A DNA stretch of 64,000 nt from NCBI RefSeq assembly GCF_958979055.1, contig NC_084888.1, positions 9,595,501-9,659,500 on the forward strand. Reading direction: 5' to 3'. Below, piece by piece: positions 42,201-53,340 of this stretch. The stretch's first letter is position 1. Each line of letters starts with the position of its first letter. A program made the position numbers and the translations under genes. The stretch comes from Alnus glutinosa. Taxonomy: Eukaryota > Streptophyta > Magnoliopsida > Fagales > Betulaceae. The notes beneath the pieces are model-generated. The model was given only the letters and a program-made list of their open reading frames with translations. It was not told the origin of the DNA and ran no database searches.

Positions 42201-44915
42201 TATAACAATTCTGACCACTGTGGGTGGACCAATTGCCCCCATATACGTCCACGGTCTGTTTGCAGTGAATGAGTCAGAATTAGTTTCTAAAGAAGGTAAT
42301 CTCAGCTTCTCCATATTAAGCACTGTAGTAGTTCCTGTTGATGTTGAAGGTGATGTAGCGGATAAAACGCATTGCACTCCGAAACAAACAGGCTCTCTAG
42401 TTTTTGCTGCACATTCCAACCAATTGATCATAACCAAAATAATGCCACTAAGATTTAAGACACTATACGCCAGCTAAAAACATAACAAACCAATAAAACT
42501 TTGCTGAATTCAGTTCAATAAGTATGATCCTATGTATGTGAACAGCTTTGAGAAATTTTATGCTGATAAATGTTAAATGCAACTCAGCAAGCTATGTTGA
42601 AGTGCCTTGAAGGAAAATCATCTAACAGAAAGTTATGTGACACAGAGGCTATATTCCAAGTCAATATGTTTAAGAACAAATAAATTGGTCACTGAAAATC
42701 AATAAACAAGGTCCTGGAGACATTTACATATCCCTTGTTCCCAGCTGAAAATGAAAGCAGTGTGTAATCAAGGTCTGAACCCAGATCAACCACTTAGATA
42801 AACCAGGAAATGAAGAGACAGGAATAAACCTAACTATCTTTTTTGATAAGTAGGAATAAACCTAACTATCTAAAAGTACATGGCCCATGAAGTTAGATAT
42901 TAGGCCAAAAATGAGCTATAGAAGGAACTTTACTGACATCCCATTACCTAAGATAGAGCCCTTGATAATTAGAAGCATAAGCCTTCAGAGAGGCGTAGCA
43001 AGACATAATATACTTAATAACTAGTTTGGGAATGCACCTTTCTTTTCAGTCATTGATAAAGAGCATTTGATTGTAAGAAGAAACAAGATTGCTGGCAGAT
43101 AGATGGTTGTCCAAAGCGAGAGCATAGATTGCCAAAACTAGACATAATAAGGTGATTGCCTAAGCAACTGCAGACTGGCCTCAAGATGCTATTTTTTCTG
43201 GATGCTCACTAATATCAGTAGAGTGACAGATCAATTGTTTTCAAAGCATAATAAAATAGCATATACTGATTAAGTTTTGTATAACAATTTATCGTACTAT
43301 ATCTAGTCATCTTACCTATATGTTTATAGAATATACCTAATTATCACACTCTCCAATATGCATTAGCTCAATAGTATCTTTGTCCACTTTACTTAGGTAT
43401 AGCTCTGTACAACTTACTAAATATATCTCCAGTTATAGAAATAACAAAACATTCAGATGCACAGGCTATGACAAGAAGTTCTATTGAAAAAAAAAACAAA
43501 AAGGAATAAAAAGGCAGAACAAAGGATAAGGCTTTAAGGTGCAAGATTCAAATCAGGAACTTGTAGATCAAAATGGGGAATGAGAAGCGAATAACCATTC
43601 TAAGTCCCTTTATGGCTCAATCGAGGAATACCACGATTTGAACCTCAGGCACAGACTCTAAAAATGCTTTCGCCTTTCATTGTCAAAAACGAAACTATAA
43701 GAAAATTACGATTCTTTTTTTCTGAGCAAGAGAAAATTATGATTCAAAGATTATTGGATGACACTAAAATGTATGATATGAATTCTTTCAGAACTATGCA
43801 CCAAAACATTGTACTCAATGGAATTGAACTTGTAAAAACTTTTGATTGTACTTAAAAGGCTTAATACATGATACTTATACATTCAAATAAGATCTCTGAA
43901 TGACTACCTAAGTCCACAAAAGCAAATTACGTCTGTCCGGAGGACCAAGGCACTTTGGCAATACCTTGCTTTGAATAATATTGAAAGTGGACAATGTATT
44001 TTTTTTTTTTCCATGCATAAAAAACAACCCAAAATATCAAATGCCCTTTACCTAAAGAAATTATGACCAAAATATTATTGGATTACACTTAATTTTGTTT
44101 GACATGAACTGGATAAGAAATACGCATCCATAAAAGTTGTACTAAAATAGTTTCGTACTTGTAAACACATTTGGTTCTAATACAATTTTTTTTTAAGGGG
44201 AATCCCTCCAAGGCAAGGCCACTTCGTGTGCTCATCCCTACGGGCAGACCCCAGACCCGTGCAAAGAGGCCCCTCCACATGAATTCTGGCTTCGCCGGCG
44301 GGCGTAACCTTAAGGAATTATTTGAACCCAAAAGGATTCGAACCTTAGATCTGATGGGGATGCCATAAAGACCAAAGCCCTTACCACTTGAGCCAACCCA
44401 TTGGGGTTGTAATACAATTTTTTTTTACAAATAAACTTAATGTACAAGGTAATTATTCACAGATTCCCACAAGATTTCCCAATGAGTACCTAATGCCACA
44501 ACAGCAAAATATAAACGCCCTGAGGACCAATTCAGCTGGAAGTCGACTTTTGTCATTACGTGAAACAATTACGAAATGCCCATAAACAAAATAACCAACT
44601 TAAGCAAAGAAAGAACAGCATCAGCTGAACTACCTAAAAAACAACTTGTTGGATTCTCCACACATTGAGATACAATCCACATTAGTTGCTAATTCATGAA
44701 TACAAAGCGTAAGAATGCAGAATTGGACAAAATGAAAAATTAACATCCAAAGAACCAAAAAAAAAAAAAAAAACAGGATACCCATTTGAGTTCTGACAGA
44801 GTAACTTACATGTGTGCGTATGGGGGTGGATGGTAGTGACAGTGTGGTGGTGAGTTCTGAATTGAATGGAGAAGGTATCGGGTTGGCACTTAAACTGTGG
44901 AAGCAAACACGACAT
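39250..44915 (-). CDS. SIG2: Plastid RNA polymerase sigma factor SIG2 (sigB), seven exons
   Basis: SIG2 directs the plastid-encoded RNA polymerase, notably to plastid tRNA genes, and is nuclear-encoded and chloroplast-imported. Exons in transcript order: 44810-44915, 42216-42406, 41015-41620, 40435-40665, 40155-40295, 39789-39989, 39250-39531. They total 1758 nt, 585 residues, all in phase. Residues 1-~60 form a Ser/Thr/His-rich transit peptide starting [20 protein letters not shown]. An Ala/Lys-rich middle ([23 protein letters not shown]) follows. Region 1.2/2 spans about 285-425, with [40 protein letters not shown] and AHWWIKQAV. Region 3 is 426-470, and region 4 is about 505-580, with [15 protein letters not shown] and the helix-turn-helix [11 protein letters not shown]. 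The ATG at 44915 opens exon 1. Introns carry SINE and LINE remnants. Confidence 0.95.
39655..39735 (-). mobile_element. SINE head fragment in SIG2 intron 6
   Basis: On the minus strand an A-box-like gggatagctcaatcgac is followed about 35 bp later by a B-box-like gttcgaatct. No tail was resolved, so this is a likely SINE or tRNA-like relic. Confidence 0.45.
42839..42851 (-). mobile_element. Ultra-truncated LINE insertion (3' terminal bases only)
   Basis: The 13 bases ttttttgataagt are the reverse of acttatcaaaaaa, the exact 3' end of the LINE family here. They are flanked by two identical 19-bp copies of aggaataaacctaactatc (42820-42838 and 42852-42870). This is a typical target duplication around an insertion that kept only its tail. 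It lies in SIG2 intron 1. Confidence 0.8.
44195..44410 (-). mobile_element. tRNA-derived SINE (Au-like) with 16-bp target duplication
   Basis: On the minus strand an A-box (tggctcaagtggta, at 44382-44395) and a B-box (ggttcgaatcc, at 44334-44344) are well spaced for a pol III promoter. The body continues through gggtctggggtctgcccgta. Identical flanks aatacaattttttttt lie at 44179-44194 and 44411-44426. The element sits in SIG2 intron 1. Confidence 0.85.
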
Positions 44916-45753
44916 CCTACTCCACTCCTCGTACTATTTTGTCAGTTGTTGTTCGTTTTCTGTTCAATGTTTAAGATTGTTAGAAGTGTCTCTCTACATA
45001 GATAGACGAGAGAGAGAGAGAGAGTTACAGCATTGGTGGCAGGAAGAGAAGAGAGGAGGAGAGGTGTGTTCCCAATTGCTGTTTTGGCGATAAAAAAATG
45101 GATAAGGGGGAGGGAGAAAGAGGGGCTGACGGCCTGCCTCACGGAAATATTTCGATTTCTGTACTTCCAATTAAGCTGGGCCTTGGCTTTGAAACTGAAA
45201 AGCCCATGCAAATCCTCTTCTTCTTCTTTTTCTTTTTTTCCTTCTTAAACCTCTTACCGTCCGTTTGGATTTGCAATATTAAAAAATGCAATTTAAAAAT
45301 AACGATTTTTAAAATATGCAATTTGAAAATGAAATTTTTAAAAATGCAATTAAGCATTTGACAAAATCGCAGTTTGGCATTTAAAATCTCATGTTAGTCT
45401 TTAAAATTTTGCGTTTTCATAAAAACACCAAATTACTTGCAATTAAAAAAAGTAGTTTTTTGTGTTTTCAAATTCCAATTTTTTAAAAATACAATTCCTA
45501 AACGGTTTATTTTATGCGATTTGGTTTAAAATTGCAGTTTTTTTTTACAAAATCGCAATCCCAAACGCACCATTAGTATAAGCAGGATTCAATCTTAAGT
45601 TCCTTGTTCAAATTCATATATTGAATAATCCCTAATCATTTGTAAAAATAAATATATTAAAAAAGAACAACCAAATCAAAACTCGATCAAGTTTTTGTTA
45701 AAAAAAAAAAAAATCAATCGGAAGCTTTCATTATAAATATTAAAAAAGAGTGT
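44916..45753. other. SIG2 upstream region and flanking repeat
   Basis: The first ~300 bp should hold the SIG2 leader and promoter, including a short GA array at 45009-45025. An AT-rich TIR element and a poly-A run follow. No gene is seen. Confidence 0.5.
45254..45575. mobile_element. hAT-like MITE candidate
   Basis: The ends ccgtttggatttgcaata and, reversed, gcgtttgggattgcgatttt form TIRs. The interior repeats aaaatgcaattt-like words, and no coding sequence is present. It is similar in style to 16.75-17.0 kb and 24.44-24.65 kb. Confidence 0.55.
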
Positions 45754-45897
45754 GTCGCTTGACTAGCATACTATCAAATAATACCATTAAGAATTTCGTC
45801 CATCCAAACTTTCTCAATAATATGTTGCGTTACTACTTTAGCTAAATTATGAGATGCAACATTTGCTTCCCTTTTAACCAATTTGCCAACTTTGCAT
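45754..45897 (-). pseudogene. Old retroelement RNase H fragment, outer piece split by LINE insertion
   Basis: The minus strand reads CKVGKLVKREANVASHNLAK and on through VVTQHIIEKVWMDEILNGI. This is the C-terminal part of the RNase H (RVT_3) module found at the end of plant LINE ORF2s and related domesticated proteins. Its N-terminal half lies at 52179-52360, beyond the inserted LINE. A frame change lies at the junction. Confidence 0.65.
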
Positions 45898-48800
45898 GCT
45901 TAGATGACAAAACTTTTTCTCCCAGCAAACTATGATTTCTATTGAGTCTCCTTTCCGGTGACCAGAGTAAGGAGTGATTACGGGCCCTTTGCTTCTATCC
46001 TTCTCTCTGAACCAGGCAAAGAAGATGACAGAATGTAATGAGAATTTTCTTGGGGGTTTGCCTTTGACGGAAGGAGAACTAAGAGATCTCCGGATTGCGG
46101 ATGAGTCTACTCAAGAACTCCAAGTCAAGGGATCCCGATGTCTTGTGGGAAGATTGGGAGCACCAAAGAAGTTAAATAAGGAGGCGTTCAAAGCCATTCT
46201 TATGCGTATTTGGAGACCAGCTGGCAGGGTGGTTTTCAAAGAAATATAGGAAAATCTATGGCTGTTTGAGTTCTCTGAAGAGGGTGATAAACAGAAGGTG
46301 ATGGCAGGACGACCTTGGCCGTATGACCGCACTCTTCTAATCCTCAATGAGTTTGATGGACAGATCTCCCCCTCGCAGATGAATTTCTCTTTTTCACCCA
46401 TATGGATCTAGGTACACGACATGCCGCTAGGCTGTATGAATAGGGCAGTGGGAAACCAAATTGGGAGCTCTATAGGCAGGGTGGAGGACATTGCAGTGGC
46501 AGAAGAAGATGTGGGTTGGGGTCGCTACCTTCGAATCAGGGTGGCGATCAATCTATATTAGCCCCTAGAGCGGGGGAGGTCGTTGATCATCTCAGGGAAC
46601 ACACGCTGGGTCTCGTTCAAATACGAGATGCTACCAGTTTTTTGCTTCCGTTGTGGTTGAATCATCCATGGGCCTAAAGGCTGTTCAGAGGTCAATACTA
46701 GGCAACCGAATCATGACTGGGGGTTGGAAGACTGGGGGTCGGAAGGTTGGGGTCACCGGCTGAGAGCTGATGACCAGTCAAAGCACCTGGGGTTCTCTGA
46801 GGGACAGCGGTTTAAACGTTCTCCTTCCTCGGAGCTCTTTACCTCCGGCCAGGATTCAGAACCGGTTGACAAAATGCCAGAAAAGGAAATTCAACAGCTA
46901 ACGGGAGAGATGCAGGCAAATCCCGGAAAGCACTCACCTTCCATTTTGAAACGTCAATCTCCCCCTTGGTTGCATGTTCCTACGCAAGCTCAGCTTGGAA
47001 AGTCAGAGGAAAAAAAAGAAGTTTCCTAGTAAAAGGATTCCGAAGGATCCGTCCAATATCCCAAGAATTTTGCCGCTCATTCCCAGCCATAATGTGGGGG
47101 GCACATCTTCAGCTTCTGCTGGGGTGTCTCAAAAAGGAAGGAAATGAGGGAATAAAGATGGTAATACAGGGAAAGTAACGGCTCTCTTAGAGAAGAAAAA
47201 TGGGTGTGGTTCGAATTCTGGGACCATGCAGGTAGTGGGCCACGTGGGAGATCGGAGGAAGCCCACGAGTGACAAAGGATTTGTGAGAACTTCCTATCGG
47301 CCCAAGGAGTCTAAGGCTGACTCATCCATTAACTGGCCACAGATCGCCCCCAATACACGTGGTAACTTGACTAGTGGCCCAGTACAGGAAAGTCAAGACT
47401 CTAGGGGGCACGTGGAAAGCTCCACCCATTCGGGATTTGTCCAGAAACTCCCCCCCCCCCCCCCCAAAGAGTCACACCAGCCCAAGAAGTCCAAGGCTGA
47501 CTCATATATTAACTGTCCACAGATCGCCCCCAATACACGTGGTAACTTGACTAGTGGCCCAGTGCAGGAAAGTCAAGACTCTAGGGGGCACGTGGAAAGC
47601 TCCACCATTCGAGATTTGTCCATAAACTCTCCCCCCCAAAGAGTCACACCAATACAGGAAAAGAAAGGAGAGGGAATTCTCAGGCGTCAACAAAGTGGAT
47701 ATTCACTCGATGAGTCCAATGGATAACGAGTTCGTGGTTGGAAGAGAATGGCCAGAGGGTTAGTGGATTCTCAGCCTGAGAGGCTAACAGTCCTACTGTT
47801 GGCAACTATGGAAGTGATTGCCCCGGTGATGGAGGGACCTCAAAACTCAACTGTAGATTTTGAGCTAACAAAAGATTCACGGTTGAAAGGCTCGAGCTTC
47901 CCGTTGCAGGAGGTTAGTATTTGCTATTCAACCCCACAGGAGTCTCAATTTTTTGCCTCGGCTGAGGGGCATGAATCGAATTCTTCTGGTGGTGTTAATG
48001 ATTTGGCGGTGGTTGCAAGGCAACACCGCCGCTCATTATGAGTCTCTTGAGTTGGGCTCGGGCACCCTCGAACAGTTCGGGAACTTCAGTGTTGGGTGAA
48101 GGACAAGAAGCCCCCTAGTGTTTCTCATGGAAACAAAATTGAGAAACAATAGGATGTAGGTTATTCAGAACAAACTAAAATTTAGTGGTATGCTCACGGT
48201 TGAGCCGGTTGGGAAGAGTGGGGGTCTTGCTCTTTTATGGAGAGATCCTGCAGTGGTTGACATTATTAACTTCTCTGTAACTCTGTAAGGCATATTTGTG
48301 CTAGAGTCTCGCTAACAAGTTCGGAGGAACCATGGAAGTTTACCGGTTTTCATGGGAATCCAGACTGTGGTGTACGAGCAGACTCCTGGACAATCCTTCG
48401 TCATCTCCAAACTTATTCCCCCCAGGACTGGCTTTGCTTGGGGGACTACAATGAGATTCTAGATTTATCAGAGAAGAATGGGGGCTAATCCAAAGTGCAG
48501 CTCAAATGGGTTATTTTCACTTTGCTTTGGTGGATTGTAGGTTGGGAGACCTCGGCTTTAAAGGGTCCAAATTCACTTGGTGTAATAAAAGGGAATCGGA
48601 GGCATTTATAAAAGAAAGACTAGACCGGGCTCTAGCAAATCCTGGGTGGTGTAGTAGGTTCCCTAAGGTGGATGTTCAAGTTCTGCTAGTGTGTACATCC
48701 GATCACAAACCATTATGGGTTCACTTGACTATCCCATCTGGGGCTGGTCAGAGAAGAGCTTCGTTCAAATTTGAGGCTTGCTAGAACAAGGAGGCTGAAT

Positions 48801-51800
48801 GTGTAGATGTTGTTAGAGAAGCTTGGCATGCAAGGGGGCCAGGTAGTGTCATGAACATAACTTCATCCATTGAAGAGTTATATCATTGCAGACAATCTCT
48901 TACTGAATGAAGTTCGCATAAATTTGGAGATATGCCTAGAAGGCTAAAATCTATGACAAAGAAGCTTGACCAAATGCAAAGGGATGAACACCCAGGAAAC
49001 TTGGAGGCCATCTTTTAGTTGCAAAAGGAGGTGGATCACCTTTTGGAGGTGGAAGATATCAAATGGTAGCAAAGAGCAAAACGAAATTGGTTCAAGCAGG
49101 GGGATAGGAACACAAGTTTCTTCCATGCTTGGGCCACACATCATCGGAAGATAAACCACATTGCTATGATAAGGGATGAAAGAGGTCATCAATGGACATT
49201 ACCTGTAGACATTGGGGGAGTCTTTTCACAATATTTCAAGAATTTGTTCACTTCTCCAGGGGTGCAGGAGATTGAAGGGGTTCTGGAGGCTGTTCCACCT
49301 AGAGTGACACCAGAAATGAATGAAGCGCTCTTGAGGCCTTTTCAGTTCGAGGAGATCAAGATGGCGTTGTTCCAAATGCAGCCACTAATAGCACCTGGTT
49401 CGGATGGATTTGGAGTTAGTTATTTTTCAGCATCACTAGGACTCGGTGGGCGGAGATGTTTGTGGGGCGGTGCTCAATTTCCTGAATGATGGTATTTTCA
49501 ACCCCTCCTTAAACTTCACTTACTTAGCTTTGATCCCAAAAAAATATAATGCTGTTTTGGTGAGCGATTTCAGGCCCATAAGCCTATGTAATGTATTGTA
49601 TAAAATCATTGCAAAGGCCATTGTCATCAGGCTCAAACTAGTGTTAGATGAAATCATCTCCCCTTTCTAGAGTGCTTTTGTGCCAGGGAGATTGATAACG
49701 GATAACATCTTGGTGGCATACGAGAATCTTCACACAATAAGCTCACGCATGAAAGGTAAAAAGGGGTATATGGCCATTAAGCTAGATATGTCAAAAGCTT
49801 ATGATCGGGTTGAATGGACCTTCTTGGAAGACATTATGATTTGGTTGGGCTTTGCTGTTCAATGGGTGCAGCTTGTCATGAGATGTGTCAGCTCGGTCTC
49901 TTACGTGGTCCTTCTCAACGGGAACCCGCTGGAAGTTTTTACTCCTACAAGAGGTCTAAGGCAAGGAAACCCTCTCTCCCCGTATCTTTTCCTACTATGT
50001 GCGGAGGGGTTAAGTTCCTTGATCCAAAGAGCCTGCCTTGAGGGAAAAATTTTTGGGGTTCCAATTTCAGCTTGGGGTGTTCAGTTAAGTTATCTCTTCT
50101 TCGCAGAAGATAGGGTTTTATTTTGCCAGGCGAATTTTAATGAGTGGGGTGCTGTGTTAAACCTCCTAAAGAGGTATGAGTTGGCATTAGGGTAGCAATT
50201 GAATAGTGAGAAAACTTCGATCTATTACAACAGGAACACGAGTAGAGCTCTTAAAGAGTTTATCCAGGACTTAGTTGGAATCCTTGTAGCAACCTCCTAT
50301 GAGAAGTATCTTCGCCTCTCGGCTATGGTGGGCCATTCTAAGACAAGAACTTTTGCTGAAATTGTCTCGAGGGTTCGCAAGAAGTTAGAAGATTGGAAAG
50401 ATAAATTCTTCTCGCAGGCAGGTAGAGAGGTCTTGCTCAAGGCTGTGGTACAAGCCATTTCGGCATATTGTATGAGTGTTTTCCAGCTCCCTAAATCCCT
50501 ATGTTTGCAGATTCACACCCTAATGAACCGGTTTTGGTGGGGTCATAACTCTGCTACTAAAGGAGTGCATTGGATGAGCTGGACGCGTTGCTCCCTAAAC
50601 AGAGAGGAGGGCTCGGGTTATGGGATTTGGAGGTCTTCAACTTAGCTTTCCATGCCAAACAAGGCTGGAGGTTGATCCAACAACCAAATTCCTTGCTGGC
50701 CAAGGTCCTAAGCTGGGTGCTAATCCCTCATTTACATAACGAAGCATGCTTAAAGCTAGACCGTTGCTAGAGCAAGGGCTGATGTGGAGAATCGGTAATG
50801 GTGAGCAGGTGAGGATTTGGGGTGATAAATAGATTCCTTCATCCTCTGACCATCGCATACATTCCTCGGCTCAAAATCTACCCTGAGGAGCTTCGGTTGC
50901 TGCTCTGATGGATCCAGCAACGGGCTGGTGGAACTATGAGTTAATCAATGCTACTTTTACTCCTATGGACACATCAAAGATATGTAGTGTGGTGCCAAGT
51001 CCTTTGAGTCAAGAAGACAAGCTGATTTGGACGGGGTCAAAGAAAGGATGTTTTACGGTCCGAAGTGCTTATTATCTTGAAATGAAGAGGAGGAACCATG
51101 ACACAGGCGAGTCATCTAACTCTGGTGAAAACCAGAGTCGCTGGAAGATTGTGTGGGATTGGAAGTGGCCACCTGTTCTGAAAAATTTCCTTTGAAAGCT
51201 GGGCAGCAACATCCTAACGACAAGGGAGAATCTGTTCTGGAAAGGTATTCTCTCTGATCCTTTCTGCCCCTTCTGCCTTGTGAATTTAGAATCAACTTTC
51301 CATGCTTTGTGGAGCTATCCTGCTTCTGTTACAATTTGGCAAGAATGTGGGCACAAGTTGCAAAAAATGGTGATTGAGGAATGTGACGGGTTTCATCTCA
51401 TTAAGTTACTAAAGGAAAGACTGGACAATGAGGGTTTTATGGAAGCTATGTTAGTCTTGCGCTTGTTGTGGTTGCGTAGAAACGAGTACATCTTCAAAGG
51501 GAGATTCCAACCACCGAGCCAAATCATTATGACGATTAAGAACATGGTTGCAGAGTATGAAAAAACCCCTCAAGAGGAACCTATTGGTCCAGAAGCAGTG
51601 GCAAATATTCCCCTTAATTGGCGGGCTCCAAGGGTGGGTTGGCTGAAAGCAAATTGGGATGCAACCTTCAATAATACTTCAAGGAAACGGGTATTGGGGT
51701 AGTGGTGCGAAACGAGTTAGGAGGGGTAGTTGCAGCATTGGCTAAAGCCATTCCTTTTGTAGAAGACCCCACAACAGCCGAAGCCATTGCTGCTTGGCAT

Positions 51801-52162
51801 GCGGTCAACTTGTGTGGGGATAGAGGCTTTCATTAGGTAGTGTTGGAGGGGTACTCTCATATTGTAGTTTTTGCCCTCAACCAGACCTCGCCAAGTTGGA
51901 GTTTCTATGGACAGTTGCTAGAAGACACAAAAAGTAAAGTCCCAAAGCATGCATCGGGTGGAATTTACATATGCTGGCAGAGCTGTTAATTTTGCAGCAC
52001 GTAATTTAGTAAAATCTGCTATTTCGTATTTTTTAGATGAATTGTGAATGGAGCAATGTTCTTCCTACATCCAATCTATTGTACTTGCTGAGCAAGTTTC
52101 ATCTTCCTGATTAATGAGGATCATTCTTTCTTCCAAAAAAAAAAAAAAAAAAAAATTTTTTT
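45898..52162 (+). mobile_element. Near full-length LINE with RNase H domain, multiply disrupted
   Basis: Flanked by an identical tttgccaactttgcat at 45882-45897 and 52163-52178, so both insertion boundaries are defined. Order: ORF1 from about 46025 (DUF4283-like, then a CCHC-like knuckle near 46650), a Pro/Ser-rich region with an internal duplication, an apurinic-type endonuclease from about 48150 (GDYNEILDLSEKNGG; TSDHKPLWV), reverse transcriptase at 49160-50200 ([26 protein letters not shown]; the YxDD/FADD box reads [10 protein letters not shown]), a zinc region near 51250, and RNase H at 51630-52050 (GWLKANWDATFN, TTAEAIAAWHA). A poly-A tail lies at 52134-52155. Many stops and frame changes make it inactive. 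It represents a different LINE clade from the copies at 1-2.9 and 57-60.8 kb, which show no RNase H. Confidence 0.92.
47290..47640 (+). repeat. Tandem duplication inside LINE ORF1
   Basis: Two copies of about 180 bp, each holding QIAPNTRGNLTSGPVQESQ and then DSRGHVESST, are separated by a C-rich run. Near-identity suggests a recent duplication. Confidence 0.85.
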
Positions 52163-52178
52163 TTTGCCAACTTTGCAT

Positions 52179-52349
52179 AAAATTCAAAACATACCTTTAT
52201 AACTTCAATGAATTGTCGAAAAATGCTCCAGTTTCTTCCACTTGAATTCAAAGCATTATCTATATGTACTGCATCACTTTCAAGCATTATTTTATGCAAC
52301 CTCAAATCTCGACTAAATTTTGTAGCATTTAATGTCGCCAATGTCTCAG

Positions 52350-52360
<11 letters not shown>
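52179..52360 (-). pseudogene. Old retroelement RNase H fragment, inner piece
   Basis: The minus strand reads ATLNATKFSRDLRLHKIMLE, then SDAVHIDNALNSSGRNWSIF, an RNase H-fold pattern (alpha helix, then a beta strand with ESDA holding the catalytic Asp position). It continues across the LINE insertion to 45754-45897. No intact gene remains. Confidence 0.7.

Positions 52361-52386
<26 letters not shown>
52353..52386. repeat. (AT)n microsatellite
   Basis: About 16 AT units. Confidence 0.95.
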
Positions 52387-52390
<4 letters not shown>

Positions 52391-52506
52391 TTTGTTATTT
52401 ATTTATTTTTTTGTTTTTAAAATAAAAACTAAACTTTTTTACCATTATATTTGAAATTGGGAGAAGGTATTGAGAGAGTCAAATCATTATTCATGAAAAA
52501 AAAAAA

Positions 52507-53152
52507 GAGTGAAAAATACATATAACCCTGTCAAATTACTACACCACTGTCAATGTTCATTTCAAACTACCAATTGTGTCAATCTCTTCCTCTAAACTAC
52601 AAAAAAAAAAAACTAAAAAATTATTAAAAAATATAAAAGAACAAAAAGTTATACAAATAAAAAACTAAAAACAAACAATAAAAACTAAAAAAAAAATTAA
52701 AAATTAAATAAAAAATAAAACCCCCTTTTTTTTTTTTTATAAAAAATTTTCAGTTATTTTTTTTTTCGTTTTTTTTTTAAATTTTAAATTTTAATTTTTT
52801 AATTTTTTGTGTTTTTTCTATTTTTAATTTTTGCTTTCTTTAATTTTTTTTTTTAATTTGTTGTTTAAAAAGATATATTTTTTAGTTTTTTTTTTTTTTT
52901 TTTTTTTTAAAATTTATAAAGACATTTTTGTCTTATTGAAAAAAATTTGAGATTTGATTCTTGCACTACACCATCACAATAACTACACAACAATCCCTCA
53001 CATGAGGGTGGGCCTCAGTGTGTAGATTTCACCCTCATGTGAGGGGTTGTGTAATTGTTGTATTGGTGTTGTAAATCTAACATTTTTTTTAGGGAGAAAC
53101 ATTGACAATTGAGTATGAGTGGGAATAGAAGAATACATACGTATTTTCCCAA
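52507..53152. mobile_element. TIR element related to 3.05-3.36 kb, with homopolymer-rich core
   Basis: The left arm holds aaaaatacatataaccctgt and cactgtcaatgttcat; the reversed right arm holds gaaaatacgtatgtattc and caattgtcaatgtttc. The core is dominated by runs of A and T with few other bases. A separate foldback element lies inside it near the right end. Confidence 0.45.
52950..53081. mobile_element. Foldback MITE
   Basis: The sequence acaacaatccctcacatgag pairs with ctcatgtgaggggttgtgta, and outer tgcactacaccatcacaata pairs loosely with tattggtgttgtaaat. It is about 130 bp and nested in the TIR element. Confidence 0.7.
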
Positions 53153-53340
53153 AAATAGAAGAAAAAGTGCCGTTACTAACGAAATGGTATTTACCCGTCG
53201 TTTAGTTCTTTATTTCCATTTTACCCCTAGGGCGGAGGCGTGTCGCAGTGTTTAAATGGACCTTACAGCGGCCCCGTGGCAACGGCCAGGGGAAAAACCT
53301 TACTCGAACTCGGTGAGACTGAGTGAGAAACAGAGAGGCA

